A stretch of 64,000 nucleotides of DNA from PUPG01 sp041686485. GTDB taxonomy: Bacteria > Bacteroidota > Bacteroidia > Bacteroidales > UBA7960. The notes under the pieces were generated by a model. The model worked only from the letters and a program-made list of their open reading frames with translations. It was not told where the DNA came from and made no database searches. The DNA is taken from NCBI GenBank assembly GCA_041686485.1, contig JAWLDT010000004.1, forward strand, positions 14,206 through 78,205. Reading direction: 5' to 3'. Within the stretch, counting starts at the first letter, position 1. Every line of letters starts with the position of its first letter. This document shows, piece after piece, positions 53,698 to 63,348 of this stretch. The position numbers and the translations under genes are program-made.

Positions 53698-54126
53698 TTA
53701 TGCTTCTTCTTTTTTCTGAAAGGCCAGGGCGTAGAGTTTCATCTGCTTGATCATGTTCACCAATCCGTTGGAACGGGTTTGTGACAAATGTTCTTTCAGT
53801 CCGATTTCATTGATGAAAGCCATATCGGCTTCCGCAATAGCTTTAGGCGGCTGATGCGACAGCACCCGTATCAGCAGGGCAATAATTCCTTTGGTGATCA
53901 GGGCATCGCTGTCAGCCGTGTAGATCACAACACCATCACGGTATTCGGCGTGAAGCCAGACACGTGCCTGACATCCTTTGATCAGGTATTTCTCAGTTTT
54001 ATATTCTTCAGCAATGGCAGGGACCGACTTGCCAAGGTCGATGAGATAGTTGTACTTATCCATCCAGTCATCAAAAAGTTCAAATTCGTTGATGATCTCC
54101 TGTTCTTTTTCTTTAATTGTTGGCAT
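53698..54126 (-). CDS. sufE: SufE-family cysteine desulfuration protein
   Basis: SufE accepts the persulfide from SufS and passes sulfur to the SufBCD scaffold. The 142-aa protein has the active-site Cys in LIKGCQARVWL and the core DWMDKYNYLIDLGKSVPAI. It is downstream of sufS with one unknown membrane protein gene between. Confidence 0.95.
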   Translation of the reverse strand: MPTIKEKEQEIINEFELFDDWMDKYNYLIDLGKSVPAIAEEYKTEKYLIKGCQARVWLHAEYRDGVVIYTADSDALITKGIIALLIRVLSHQPPKAIAEADMAFINEIGLKEHLSQTRSNGLVNMIKQMKLYALAFQKKEEA

Positions 54127-54235
54127 CCCTGGTGATTTTGTTATGTTAAACCGGCTATTCTTTGTTGTAACTCGCTCAGACCTGCAATATATAAAATCTT
54201 TGCATTACATCATATAAGATGTAGCCGAAAGTTGT

Positions 54236-54754
54236 TTATTCATGCTTGTCATGTTGATTATCTGAAGGTTTTTGAAACAAAAACTGTTTTTCTTCTTCGG
54301 ATAATCGCAGGTCGGTAGCGGTTTTAAATGGTGTCGGCCGTGCCATGATCAGTAAAATGATGATGATGGCAAGCACCATCATCAGGTTTGTATCACCGGT
54401 GAGCGTAAAGAAGAGGCAGGTAAAAACACCTGCGGCGAAAATCAAAAGCAGCCGGTGTGTAATCAATGTCCTGAATTGCTTCATCTTCTCTGACAAATCC
54501 AGATCATCGGGCATTTTGCGCATCTTTCTCTGGGGGTATACATAGGCGACCACCAGCAGGAGGCCTGCGACTGCAAAGGCGATTGTTTTGATGGTTGCCT
54601 GAAACCCGGGCTCGTGTATAACCCATGCACCATACTGACTAACAGCGATTGATGAAACCAGCAACAACAATATCAGGGTAAAAAAAACCCTTCCGTATAT
54701 TTTATTCAGTGTCCGTAATTGACGTATAACCTGTTCCTGCTGCATGGTTTTCAT
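54236..54754 (-). CDS. Unknown multi-pass membrane protein within the suf run
   Basis: I do not recognise this 172-aa protein. It has hydrophobic segments near residues 24-42, 52-70, 100-118 and 122-140, arranged as two pairs around a basic, charged loop (YPQRKMRKMPDDLDLSEKM). The C-terminus is hydrophilic and His/Asp-rich (QKPSDNQHDKHE). It starts 9 nt after the sufS stop and lies before sufE, so co-expression with Fe-S assembly is expected. No metal-transport motif is clear. Confidence 0.7.
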   Translation of the reverse strand: MKTMQQEQVIRQLRTLNKIYGRVFFTLILLLLVSSIAVSQYGAWVIHEPGFQATIKTIAFAVAGLLLVVAYVYPQRKMRKMPDDLDLSEKMKQFRTLITHRLLLIFAAGVFTCLFFTLTGDTNLMMVLAIIIILLIMARPTPFKTATDLRLSEEEKQFLFQKPSDNQHDKHE

Positions 54755-54763
54755 ATTAGCGGT

Positions 54764-55984
54764 TTATGCAAACATCTCTCTGACTTTCCTGAGGGCCTCA
54801 ATCAAAGTATCTATTTCCTCCCGGGTGTTATACACTGCCAGTGAGACCCTGACCGTTCCGGGAATCTGATAGAAATCCATAACAGGCTGTGCACAATGAT
54901 GTCCGGTACGAACGGCAACACCCATTTTGTCAAGGATGGTTCCGGTGTCAAACGGATGAATGTCATCAAACAAAAAGGATACCACATTGGCACGTCGCTT
55001 CGCGTTACCAAAGAAGCGGATGTTTTCAAGCTTGCCTAGTTCCTCCCGGGTATAGGCCAGAAGTTTTTCTTCATGCCCGGCAATGTTCTCATAGCCCAGG
55101 TCGCTGATAAAGTGTATGGCAGCATCCAGTCCGATCACGTCGGCCACATTCGGTGTGCCGGCTTCAAACTTGAAAGGCAATTCATTGTAGCTCGTTCCGG
55201 AAAAGCTGACCTCTTTGATCATCTCTCCGCCACTTTGGTATGGCGGTATCCGGGTGAGCCACTCTTCCTTTCCGTAAAGAACCCCCACACCCATGGGCCC
55301 ATACATTTTGTGAGCGGAAAAACAGTAAAAGTCACAGTCGAGCTCCTGTACGTCAACAGCCATATGTGGTGTGGCCTGTGCGCCATCCACCAGCACCGGT
55401 ATGTCTTGCTGATGAGCAAGATCAATGATTTCCCTGACCGGGTTAATGGTTCCCAGCACATTGCTTACATGGGTGATAGCCACCAGTCGGGTTTTGTCGG
55501 TGAGCTTATTTTTGAGATCTGTCATGTCAAGCTCTCCCTCCTGGTTCATGTCTATAACCCGAAGGGTTGCCTGGTGTTCCTGGCAGGCAACTTGCCAGGG
55601 AACAATATTTGAATGGTGTTCCATGGCGGAGATCAATATTTCGTCTCCCGGGCTCAAAAACTTTTTTCCATAGGAATGGGCCACCAGGTTAATGGATTCC
55701 GTTGTCCCACGAGTAAAAATGATCTCATGTTGCTGGCCTGCATTGATCAACGAACGCACGTTTTCCCTGGCCTGCTCATACGTTTCAGTAGCCTGCTGGC
55801 TGAGGAAATGGGCACCACGGTGAATATTGCTGTTTTCCTGCTCATAATAAGCCCTGATCCGGTTAATGACCGAAGCCGGCTTTTGGGTTGTGGCGGCATT
55901 ATCCAGGTATACCAGTGGCCGGTTATTAACCTCCCGGCCCAGAATGGGAAATGTGTTACGCAATGTATCGGTGTCTAACGGCAT
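54764..55984 (-). CDS. sufS: Cysteine desulfurase SufS
   Basis: This PLP enzyme takes sulfur from cysteine for Fe-S assembly. The 406-aa sequence shows YLDNAATTQKP at the start, HHSNIVPWQ, the PLP Lys in CFSAHKMYGPMGVG, and the active-site Cys in RTGHHCAQPVMDFY (the SufS-type, short-loop form). It begins 11 nt after sufD. Confidence 0.97.
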   Translation of the reverse strand: MPLDTDTLRNTFPILGREVNNRPLVYLDNAATTQKPASVINRIRAYYEQENSNIHRGAHFLSQQATETYEQARENVRSLINAGQQHEIIFTRGTTESINLVAHSYGKKFLSPGDEILISAMEHHSNIVPWQVACQEHQATLRVIDMNQEGELDMTDLKNKLTDKTRLVAITHVSNVLGTINPVREIIDLAHQQDIPVLVDGAQATPHMAVDVQELDCDFYCFSAHKMYGPMGVGVLYGKEEWLTRIPPYQSGGEMIKEVSFSGTSYNELPFKFEAGTPNVADVIGLDAAIHFISDLGYENIAGHEEKLLAYTREELGKLENIRFFGNAKRRANVVSFLFDDIHPFDTGTILDKMGVAVRTGHHCAQPVMDFYQIPGTVRVSLAVYNTREEIDTLIEALRKVREMFA

Positions 55985-55995
55985 AGGCTGTAGCT

Positions 55996-57402
55996 TTACA
56001 GTTGACTTACGTCAATATTAAATGTTGTCGGCTCTTTGCTGTCGCAATGTAAAACACATTGTTCGCATATGGATAGTTCGCCTTTCAGACGTTTCTCCAC
56101 CATGTTATGGATACGATCACGCAGTGGTTCTATACTGATTTTCCCGACCACCTCATCAGCAAAGGCAATCATCATCAGTTGCCGGGCGGTTCGTTCACTC
56201 AGGCCACGGGAGCGCATGTAAAACATGGCCTCCTGGTCCAGTTGTCCGACCGTTGCACCATGTGAGCACTTTACGTCATCGGCATATATTTCCAGGTGTG
56301 GTTGCGTGTTGGCCCGTGCATCATCGGTTAGCAGAATGTTTTTGTTATTCTGATGGGCAATCGTTTCCTGCGCGTGTCTTCTTACCAGCACTTTGCCCGA
56401 AAAAACCGCCGTGGCTTCTTCATCAAGGATCCCCTTATATAACTGGTTGCTGTGGCTTTTTGGCACGCGGTGGTCAAGGTACACCTGGTTGTCTACATGC
56501 TGATTGCTGTCAACCAGATAAAGGCCATAATGCTCAGACTGGCTGTCGGAACCCGTAATGGTGGCATCTACCGTGTTTTTGGTAAAACCGCCATTCAATG
56601 TGATGATGTTACTGAATACCTGGCTTGATGTCTTCTGATGGAAGAAGTTATTGGTGATCAGGGCCGAATTCCTGCCTTTGTTTTGTATCTTATAATGATC
56701 AACGGTGGCATTCTCTTCGGCAATAACTTCCATGACGGTGTTGGTGAAACTCACATTGTGTGTCAGGGAATGGTCACAATGCACCAGTGTAAGGTTTGAT
56801 CCCTTATCTGCGATAATCAGGTGACGTGGCTGAATAAACAACGGCTCTTCTGCGTGGACAATGTTGATCAGCTGTATTGGCTTTTCTGTTTGTACGCCTT
56901 CCGGGACATAAATAAACAGGCCATCCTGCACAAAGGCCGTGTTCAGGGCTGTGAGCTCGTTATTTTCTGTTTTGGCAGCCTTTCCGAAATATTGGTCGAT
57001 AAGATCGGGATACACTTCCATGGCTTTTGCCAGGCTGCCGGTGATGATACCATTGGCTAATTTCGTCAGCGGCGCATTTTTATAAACAAACCAGCCGTTA
57101 AGCAAGGTGATGCTATAGGTGTCCATGTCCTGTACATCGCAGGTAAAGATCTTGTCAATATCGATATTTCTGCTTTTGTTTTGAAAGTCAAAAGCATATT
57201 CTGTATCCAGAAGGGGCGAGAGGTCTGTAAAACGCCAGCTTTCCTTTTTGGTCGTGGGGAATCCGTGTTTTTTAAATTGTGAGAAAGCGTTCTGACGAAT
57301 CCTGTTCACCAGGGGCGAGGCGTGCCCGTGGATCTTGTTATGTTCCTGCTGGTAAAGCTCAACAAGCTTATCTTTCAGGTATGTGGTTTTTGTTGTTTCC
57401 AT
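55996..57402 (-). CDS. sufD: Fe-S assembly scaffold protein SufD
   Basis: SufD pairs with SufB and SufC in the scaffold complex. The 468-aa protein has the family beta-helix core (SQVFSNIITLNGGFTKNTVD) and the C-terminal segment KCSHGATVGQLDQEAMFYMR followed by RGLSERTARQLM. It lies between sufC and sufS. Confidence 0.96.
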   Translation of the reverse strand: METTKTTYLKDKLVELYQQEHNKIHGHASPLVNRIRQNAFSQFKKHGFPTTKKESWRFTDLSPLLDTEYAFDFQNKSRNIDIDKIFTCDVQDMDTYSITLLNGWFVYKNAPLTKLANGIITGSLAKAMEVYPDLIDQYFGKAAKTENNELTALNTAFVQDGLFIYVPEGVQTEKPIQLINIVHAEEPLFIQPRHLIIADKGSNLTLVHCDHSLTHNVSFTNTVMEVIAEENATVDHYKIQNKGRNSALITNNFFHQKTSSQVFSNIITLNGGFTKNTVDATITGSDSQSEHYGLYLVDSNQHVDNQVYLDHRVPKSHSNQLYKGILDEEATAVFSGKVLVRRHAQETIAHQNNKNILLTDDARANTQPHLEIYADDVKCSHGATVGQLDQEAMFYMRSRGLSERTARQLMMIAFADEVVGKISIEPLRDRIHNMVEKRLKGELSICEQCVLHCDSKEPTTFNIDVSQL

Positions 57403-57432
57403 AGTTTGCTATCACAGATACATAATAGGTTA

Positions 57433-58197
57433 TCAGCCTTCCTGGCTGTCTGCTGTCTCCTGCCTGAGCCAGTCGTACCCCTTCTCTTCCAGTTCCAGGG
57501 CCAGCCCCTTGTTACCGCTTTTAATAATACGGCCATCATAAAGCACATGGACATAGTCGGGTATAATGTAATCAAGAAGCCTTTGGTAGTGGGTGATGAC
57601 TACGGTGGCGTTATCCTTGCGCTTCAGTTTGTTAACGCCATTCGCTACGACTTTAAGTGCGTCGATATCAAGGCCGGAGTCGGTTTCGTCCAGGATGGCC
57701 AATCGTGGCTCCAGCATGGCCATCTGAAAGATCTCGTTCTTTTTCTTTTCGCCGCCCGAAAACCCTTCATTGACAGACCGGTTGGTCAGTTTTGAATGAA
57801 TATCAACCAGCTTTTTCTTTTCTTCCATCAGCTTCATGAATTCTGCACCTGATAACGGGTTCAGGCCAAGGTGTTTGCGCTTTTCGTTGATGGCCGTACG
57901 CATAAAATTGGCCATGCTTACCCCGGGAATTTCTACCGGGTATTGAAAGCCCAGGAACAGCCCTTCCCGGGCACGCATTTCTGCCGGCATCTCCAGGATA
58001 TTCTGCCCCATATAGGTTACTTCACCTTCCTCGACATCAAACATCTCCCGGCCGGCGATGACCGAAGCCAGCGTGCTTTTACCCGAACCGTTTGGACCCA
58101 TGATCGCATGTACCTCGCCTTCCCTGACCTCCAGGTTCAAAGACTTCAGAATGGTTTTTCCCTGAATGGAAACAGTAAGATTATGTATTTGTAACAT
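57433..58197 (-). CDS. sufC: Fe-S assembly ATPase SufC
   Basis: This 254-aa ABC-type ATPase drives the SufBCD complex; it is soluble rather than a transporter subunit. Walker A is GPNGSGKST, the signature is EGFSGGEKKKNEIFQMA and Walker B is LAILDETDSGLD. It sits 35 nt downstream of sufB. Confidence 0.97.
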   Translation of the reverse strand: MLQIHNLTVSIQGKTILKSLNLEVREGEVHAIMGPNGSGKSTLASVIAGREMFDVEEGEVTYMGQNILEMPAEMRAREGLFLGFQYPVEIPGVSMANFMRTAINEKRKHLGLNPLSGAEFMKLMEEKKKLVDIHSKLTNRSVNEGFSGGEKKKNEIFQMAMLEPRLAILDETDSGLDIDALKVVANGVNKLKRKDNATVVITHYQRLLDYIIPDYVHVLYDGRIIKSGNKGLALELEEKGYDWLRQETADSQEG

Positions 58198-58231
58198 GTT
58201 ATTGTGTTTAGATGAACGTATTTGTTATGTC

Positions 58232-59680
58232 TTACCCGACGCTGCCTTCCAGGCTTACAGACAGCAGCTTTTGTGCTTCTACCGCAAATTCCATGGGTAG
58301 TTTGGACAGCACTTCCTTGGCGTACCCGTTTACAATGAGCCCAATAGCCCCTTCCATGTCAATTCCCCGTTGAAGGCAATAAAACAACTGGTCTTCTGAG
58401 ATTTTGCTGGTGGTGGCTTCATGTTCCACGATGGATGACCTGTTTCCGACATCCACGTACGGGAAGGTGTGTGCGCCACATTGGTCCCCGAGCAACAGGG
58501 AATCACACTGGGAAAAGTTGCGGGCATTTTCCGCATTGCGGCTGGTTTTTACAAGTCCACGGTAGCTGTTGTTGCTTTCGCCCGCCGAAATGCCCTTGCT
58601 GATGATCGTGCTGCGGGTGTTCTTACCCAGGTGTATCATCTTGGTGCCGGTGTCGGCCTGCTGCCTGTTGTTGGTTACCGCCACAGAATAAAACTCGCCC
58701 GCCGAATCATTTCCTTTCAGGATCAGGCTGGGATATTTCCATGTAATGGCTGAGCCTGTTTCTACTTGTGTCCAGGAGATTTTGGAACGATCCCCCTCGC
58801 AAATGCCTCGTTTGGTTACGAAGTTATACACTCCGCCTTTGCCTTCTTTGTCACCCGGCCACCAGTTTTGTACCGTTGAATATTTTACTTCTGCATCTTC
58901 ATGGGCAATAATCTCCACGATGGCGGCGTGTAACTGGTTCTCATCCCGGATGGGTGCCGTGCAGCCCTCCATATAGCTAACATAACTGCTTTCTTCAGCT
59001 ACGATCAGGGTTCGTTCGAACTGACCGGTGTTGGCGGCGTTAATCCGGAAATACGTAGACAGCTCCATGGGGCATTTTACCCCTTTGGGGATGTAGGCGA
59101 AAGAGCCGTCACTGAAAACAGCCGAATTAAGCGCGGCAAAAAAGTTATCCGTATAGGGTACCACGCTGCCCATGTGTTTTTTAATCAGATCCGGGTAATT
59201 CTGCACGGCTTCACTGAACGAGCAGAAAATGATTCCCTGCTCAGCAAGATTTTTTTTGAAGGTAGATCCTACTGAAACACTGTCCATGACGGCATCAACG
59301 GCTACGCCGGCAAGCTGTTTCTGCTCCTCCAGCGGAATCCCGAGTTTTTCAAATGTTTCAAGCAATTCGGGATCAACCTCATCAAGGCTGCTATATTGAG
59401 GTTTATTACGTGGTGCCGAATAATAGATAAGGTCCTGGTAATTGATGGGCGGATAATCAACATGAGCCCATTCAGGCTCCTCAAGTGTCTGCCAGTGGCG
59501 AAAAGCCTTCAGGCGAAACTCAAGCATAAACTCCGGCTCATTCTTCCTGGCGGATATGAAACGGATGGTGTCCTCGGTAAGACCACGGGGGGCCTGGTCC
59601 ATTTCTATATCCGTGTAAAAACCATATTTGTAGTCTGCACCGGTAACTTCTTCCAGTATTTGATTATTGTTGTCTCCCAT
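58232..59680 (-). CDS. sufB: Fe-S assembly scaffold protein SufB
   Basis: SufB is the main scaffold on which the cluster is built. The 482-aa protein shows YIPKGVKCPMELSTYFRINA, VSYMEGCTAPIRDENQLHAA, and the C-terminal CDSLLLGDQCGAHTFPYVDV with cluster-ligand candidates. The ATG at 59680 (MGDNNNQILEEVTGADY) is chosen; the frame is open 20 codons upstream. It is the first gene of the suf run and lies behind a near-consensus promoter. Confidence 0.97.
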   Translation of the reverse strand: MGDNNNQILEEVTGADYKYGFYTDIEMDQAPRGLTEDTIRFISARKNEPEFMLEFRLKAFRHWQTLEEPEWAHVDYPPINYQDLIYYSAPRNKPQYSSLDEVDPELLETFEKLGIPLEEQKQLAGVAVDAVMDSVSVGSTFKKNLAEQGIIFCSFSEAVQNYPDLIKKHMGSVVPYTDNFFAALNSAVFSDGSFAYIPKGVKCPMELSTYFRINAANTGQFERTLIVAEESSYVSYMEGCTAPIRDENQLHAAIVEIIAHEDAEVKYSTVQNWWPGDKEGKGGVYNFVTKRGICEGDRSKISWTQVETGSAITWKYPSLILKGNDSAGEFYSVAVTNNRQQADTGTKMIHLGKNTRSTIISKGISAGESNNSYRGLVKTSRNAENARNFSQCDSLLLGDQCGAHTFPYVDVGNRSSIVEHEATTSKISEDQLFYCLQRGIDMEGAIGLIVNGYAKEVLSKLPMEFAVEAQKLLSVSLEGSVG

Positions 59681-59728
59681 TATCCTTTCACCTTTTGGGC
59701 TTATTTGGATTAATTTTAAATTGAAACG

Positions 59729-59759
59729 CAAAGGTAACAAACCTACCCGTCATATTCAA
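59729..59759 (-). promoter_or_regulatory. Promoter of the suf operon
   Basis: On the minus strand TTG (59759-59757), 20 nt, then TACCTTTG (59736-59729). This fits the Bacteroidota consensus closely. Transcription should start near 59722, about 42 nt before the sufB ATG. No iron- or redox-responsive operator is recognisable. Confidence 0.75.
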
Positions 59760-59811
59760 TAGGTTGCGCTCATTTGATGTTAAATGAAAAACAAGGTAAA
59801 AGCCAATATGT

Positions 59812-60855
59812 TTAGGTGGCTTGAAGCTTAATGTCTCCAATCATTTCCAGTCCGGCGTGTTTTCCGGTCCCTTCAAAAACAGTATTGCCAGACATGTCCC
59901 GCATGGTAAGGAACAAACGGGCATCGATACTTTCGTGGATCATCCTGTCCATGTTGCCGGTCCTGGGTGCTTTGAGAGCGCCTTGTTGTTTTTTTGCAGC
60001 ACCTTTTTCCCCTTTCACTTCGAGCGTGAAGTCCCCGCCTTTGATGAGCAGCCTGACATGCTTGTCTGTTTTTTCTGTGATGGTGATTTCTGAGTTGAGA
60101 TAAGTGGCAAAATCGGTTCTTCTTCCATTCAACAGGAAAAACCCCAGAAAACCTGGAAATGATTTTCCGAGCCAGGGTATTTTGGCCACCGAGAGCATGA
60201 AAGCGGTTTTGTTGCGACCGAAATGGTTGGATTGCATCCATATCCAGGATTCGGGCATGGAAGAGCCCCAGTCTTTTTCAATATATCCTTTGCCATCATT
60301 GAAGTCCATGCTTTTGCTGTTGACATGCAAGATACCGTCTGTATGGTGGTCCAGGCTAACAACACCGTGATAGCACTCCATGAAGGGAGCATAACGGTAC
60401 CACCCCATGATACCTGGCCTTCTGACATTGACAGGGAACAATTGTGGTTCTGTAAATGTCAGGTTTCCGGCAATATGGTCTGTTTCTGATAGCAGGTCGA
60501 GTTCGATCCCGGAGCTCGAAAAATAGTTAGGGCCGATCCTGACGGCAAATGCCTTTCGGCTAAACCGGAAGGTTTCAACGGGGTAGCTGAAATACCATGT
60601 CTCACCTGAATTTCCGTTGATTACCTGGACGAATGCATGGGAACCATCCCTGCTAAGGGATATACCCGGGATAAAAGCCAAGACGTTGTCGCCCCCTTTG
60701 CTGACACATTTGATATACCAGCCTTCGAAGTAATTGTTATGCTTCCTGTTACCCTGAAACCAGGCGGGGTGCCAGATCTTTTGCAGGTCATAGAGGCCCG
60801 GCAGCCATTTTTTATGAGTCGTCCTGTGCGACCAGAAGCTTGAATCCTTTTCCAT
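59812..60855 (-). CDS. Tocopherol-cyclase-like (PF14249-type) protein
   Basis: The 347-aa protein matches the tocopherol cyclase family by NNYFEGWYIKCVSKGGDN and by YIEKDWGSSMPESWIWMQSN. In plants and cyanobacteria the family closes the chromanol ring. Bacteroidota make no tocopherol as far as known, and the substrate here is unknown; a lipid or quinone is plausible. No signal peptide is seen. The ATG at 60855 overlaps the response-regulator gene by 44 nt, so translation is coupled to it. Confidence 0.85.
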   Translation of the reverse strand: MEKDSSFWSHRTTHKKWLPGLYDLQKIWHPAWFQGNRKHNNYFEGWYIKCVSKGGDNVLAFIPGISLSRDGSHAFVQVINGNSGETWYFSYPVETFRFSRKAFAVRIGPNYFSSSGIELDLLSETDHIAGNLTFTEPQLFPVNVRRPGIMGWYRYAPFMECYHGVVSLDHHTDGILHVNSKSMDFNDGKGYIEKDWGSSMPESWIWMQSNHFGRNKTAFMLSVAKIPWLGKSFPGFLGFFLLNGRRTDFATYLNSEITITEKTDKHVRLLIKGGDFTLEVKGEKGAAKKQQGALKAPRTGNMDRMIHESIDARLFLTMRDMSGNTVFEGTGKHAGLEMIGDIKLQAT

Positions 60856-61522
60856 GCACGTTGAGAAGTTCTACATTGGGGTCATCTTTCAGGTATTTCC
60901 GGAGCTTGGCAATATATACATCCATACTGCGTGCGTTGAAGTAGTTGTCGTCTAACCAGATTTTGTTGAGCGCATCTGATCTGTCGAGCACACCATTCAT
61001 TCTGTCGCAAAGCATTTTCAACAGCTGCGCTTCTTTGGAAGTCAACTTGTGCTCTTCATCATCTTTTTTCAGTATTTGCCTTGCGAAGTCGAAGGTATAG
61101 CTGCCTATCCGGAAAAAGGTTTTGTCGGTATCTGCGTCTTCGCCGGTAAATGTCCGGCGGTAGATGGCATTGATACGCAGAAGCAATTCTTCCATGCTGA
61201 AAGGCTTTGTAAGGTAGTCATCAGCGCCTATCTTCAGGCCTTCGAGAATGTCTTCCTGCATGTTTTTGGCGGTAAGAAAAAGGATGGGTATCTTTTTGTC
61301 GATTTGCCTGATCTCTTTGGCAAGGGTGAAGCCGTCTTTGACGGGCATCATCACATCCAGGACACAAAAGTTGAATTTATTTTTCAGAAAGGCATCGTAG
61401 GCTTCCTGTCCATTTGCGCAAAGGGTTGTGGGAAATCCTTTGGCTTCGAGGTAGGCTTTCAGGATGGTTCCGAGGTTGGCGTCATCTTCTGCAAGCAGGA
61501 TGTTGAAATTGGCTTCTTCCAT
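60812..61522 (-). CDS. OmpR-family response regulator, RprY-like
   Basis: The 236-aa protein has a receiver domain with phosphoacceptor Asp56 (FCVLDVMMPVKDGF), the acidic pair Asp13-Asp14 and the Lys in LTKPFSMEELLLR, followed by a winged-helix DNA-binding domain (LTSKEAQLLKMLCDRMN, RSMDVYIAKLRKYLKDDP). The receiver resembles RprY of Bacteroides. It is 19 nt after its cognate kinase gene. Confidence 0.95.
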   Translation of the reverse strand: MEEANFNILLAEDDANLGTILKAYLEAKGFPTTLCANGQEAYDAFLKNKFNFCVLDVMMPVKDGFTLAKEIRQIDKKIPILFLTAKNMQEDILEGLKIGADDYLTKPFSMEELLLRINAIYRRTFTGEDADTDKTFFRIGSYTFDFARQILKKDDEEHKLTSKEAQLLKMLCDRMNGVLDRSDALNKIWLDDNYFNARSMDVYIAKLRKYLKDDPNVELLNVHGKGFKLLVAQDDS

Positions 61523-61541
61523 GGGTTATGTGTTTAGGTTA

Positions 61542-63167
61542 TCACTGCTTTGGCGGGCTTTCACCATTATAACCGAAAGGGATGTAAACGGTAAACGTGG
61601 AGCCCCTGTTGGGCTCACTATCCAGCGATACGCTGCCGCCATGCTTTTCCACAATGGCTTTTACATAACTCAGACCCAGCCCAAAGCCTTTAATGTCGTG
61701 AATATTTCCTGTTGAAATACGGTACAAGTTATCAAAAATTTTCTTTTGATTGACACGACTGATTCCGATTCCTTTATCTTTTACGTGAACAAGCACGCCA
61801 TCACTGGTGTTTTCGGTGGTTACGGTAATATGTGGTGAGTGGGGTGAATATTTATTGGCGTTGTCAAGCAGATTGCTGAACACATTGGTCATGTGGACTT
61901 TATCGGCTTTCACTGAGCTTTGGGTAGCATAAAGCCGGGTGATGATTTCTCCGTTCTTTTCTTTCACCGCGAGCCCTGTTTTTTCGATGGCATTTTCTAT
62001 GAGGGTATGAAGATCCAGTGTTGTTTTGTCGAGCCGGATCCTGGCTTTTTCGATCAGTGCGGTTTGCAAGACCTTTTCGGTAAGCAGCCCGAGGCGTTCA
62101 TTCTCTTCGTTGATAACGTTAATGTAACTCTGATACAGGTTTTCGGATTTTTGAACATCCTGATCGCTCAATGCCTGACAAGCCAGTGATATGGTAGATA
62201 TGGGTGTTTTAAGTTCGTGGGTCATGTTGTTGATAAAATCGTTCTTCATCACCGAAAGCTTTTTCTGCCTGATGATCGTAAATATGGTAAAGGCGAATGA
62301 GGAGATAATCACCAGGATCAGTATGATAGAGGTACCAAGCATGAGCCCCATTTGTGCCAGGATGTAGCTCTCCTGTTGCGGAAAATGAAGTAGCAGGTAT
62401 TCGGGATTCACAAAAATGTCATTGGGAAAGAGGTGGTAGGCAAAACGGCTTTCAAGCAGATCCTCCGTGTATAACCCCGTTTTCTCCTTAATCAGGCTAT
62501 GGCGTGCCGGGTTATACACACCAAATTCGTACGACGTTTTTATACCCTGGCTTTGAAGCTCCTGGTTGATCAGGGAATCCAGGTTGGCTATGCTTTCTTC
62601 ATCTGAATGCTGAAAGGTATAGTTGCCTGAAAACAGGTCGTTCAACAGGTCACTAATGATCTTGCTTCTGTCAAAAAAGGCGTGAACAGGGTCTTGTTCA
62701 TGTATCAGGTCATTATCCGGAAGGTATCCACTATCTATGTGTGGTTGTTCATTATCCGGCAGCACCAGGTTTGTATCGATGGGTTTCACCATGTGTCCTA
62801 TCATTTGCTCTTCGCGGAGCTGGACGTTCAACTCTTGCTGCATGCTTTCAGGTCTGTCGCCGTAACGGTAGTTTTGCGGTGTTTCCCTGGAAATGATACG
62901 GTTATAGTAAGCGCGGTTGAGCGAGTCAAGCATGTAGCTGAGCTGATGCAGGTTTTGACTCCTTTCCTGTTGGCGCATGACCTTGCGCGCCAATTCCTGT
63001 TTGTTGAATTTATAGATAGCTCTGGAGGCGGCTTCACTGACCCCTTGTTCAAAGTTGGCCTCTTTTACGGCAACAGCATTGCTGATCCAGTACAATTGGA
63101 TGCCTACCAATCCTACCAGGGAGATGGTAATGGCTACAATAACCAGTGTAATAAACCTCTTTTTCAT
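61542..63167 (-). CDS. Sensor histidine kinase, RprX-like
   Basis: The 541-aa membrane kinase has an N-terminal helix (about residues 4-24), a periplasmic sensor region of about 250 residues, and a second helix near 280-300. The cytoplasmic part has the H-box NNMTHELKTPISTISLACQA, the N-box FSNLLDNANKY, and the G boxes VKDKGIGIS and GFGLGLSYVKAIVEKHGG. The signal sensed is not evident. The ATG at 63167 (MKKRFITLVIVAITISLVG) is set by the first helix. It forms an operon with the response regulator and the cyclase-like gene. A TACTTTTG box lies at 63252-63259 on the minus strand. Confidence 0.93.
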   Translation of the reverse strand: MKKRFITLVIVAITISLVGLVGIQLYWISNAVAVKEANFEQGVSEAASRAIYKFNKQELARKVMRQQERSQNLHQLSYMLDSLNRAYYNRIISRETPQNYRYGDRPESMQQELNVQLREEQMIGHMVKPIDTNLVLPDNEQPHIDSGYLPDNDLIHEQDPVHAFFDRSKIISDLLNDLFSGNYTFQHSDEESIANLDSLINQELQSQGIKTSYEFGVYNPARHSLIKEKTGLYTEDLLESRFAYHLFPNDIFVNPEYLLLHFPQQESYILAQMGLMLGTSIILILVIISSFAFTIFTIIRQKKLSVMKNDFINNMTHELKTPISTISLACQALSDQDVQKSENLYQSYINVINEENERLGLLTEKVLQTALIEKARIRLDKTTLDLHTLIENAIEKTGLAVKEKNGEIITRLYATQSSVKADKVHMTNVFSNLLDNANKYSPHSPHITVTTENTSDGVLVHVKDKGIGISRVNQKKIFDNLYRISTGNIHDIKGFGLGLSYVKAIVEKHGGSVSLDSEPNRGSTFTVYIPFGYNGESPPKQ

Positions 63168-63348
63168 TGGTAATGCTTTAACACTAAAACAGCTCAAATG
63201 TCAGGCAACAGATGTCCTTAAGGCTTGTTTTCAGCTTTAGGGGTACCTATACAAAAGTAAAAGGGAAATGATGAACACATGCACCATTAACACATTTTAA
63301 CAGCAGCTTAACGTTTTTTAGTGTATTGAAAAAGAGGGCAGTCTGTAA

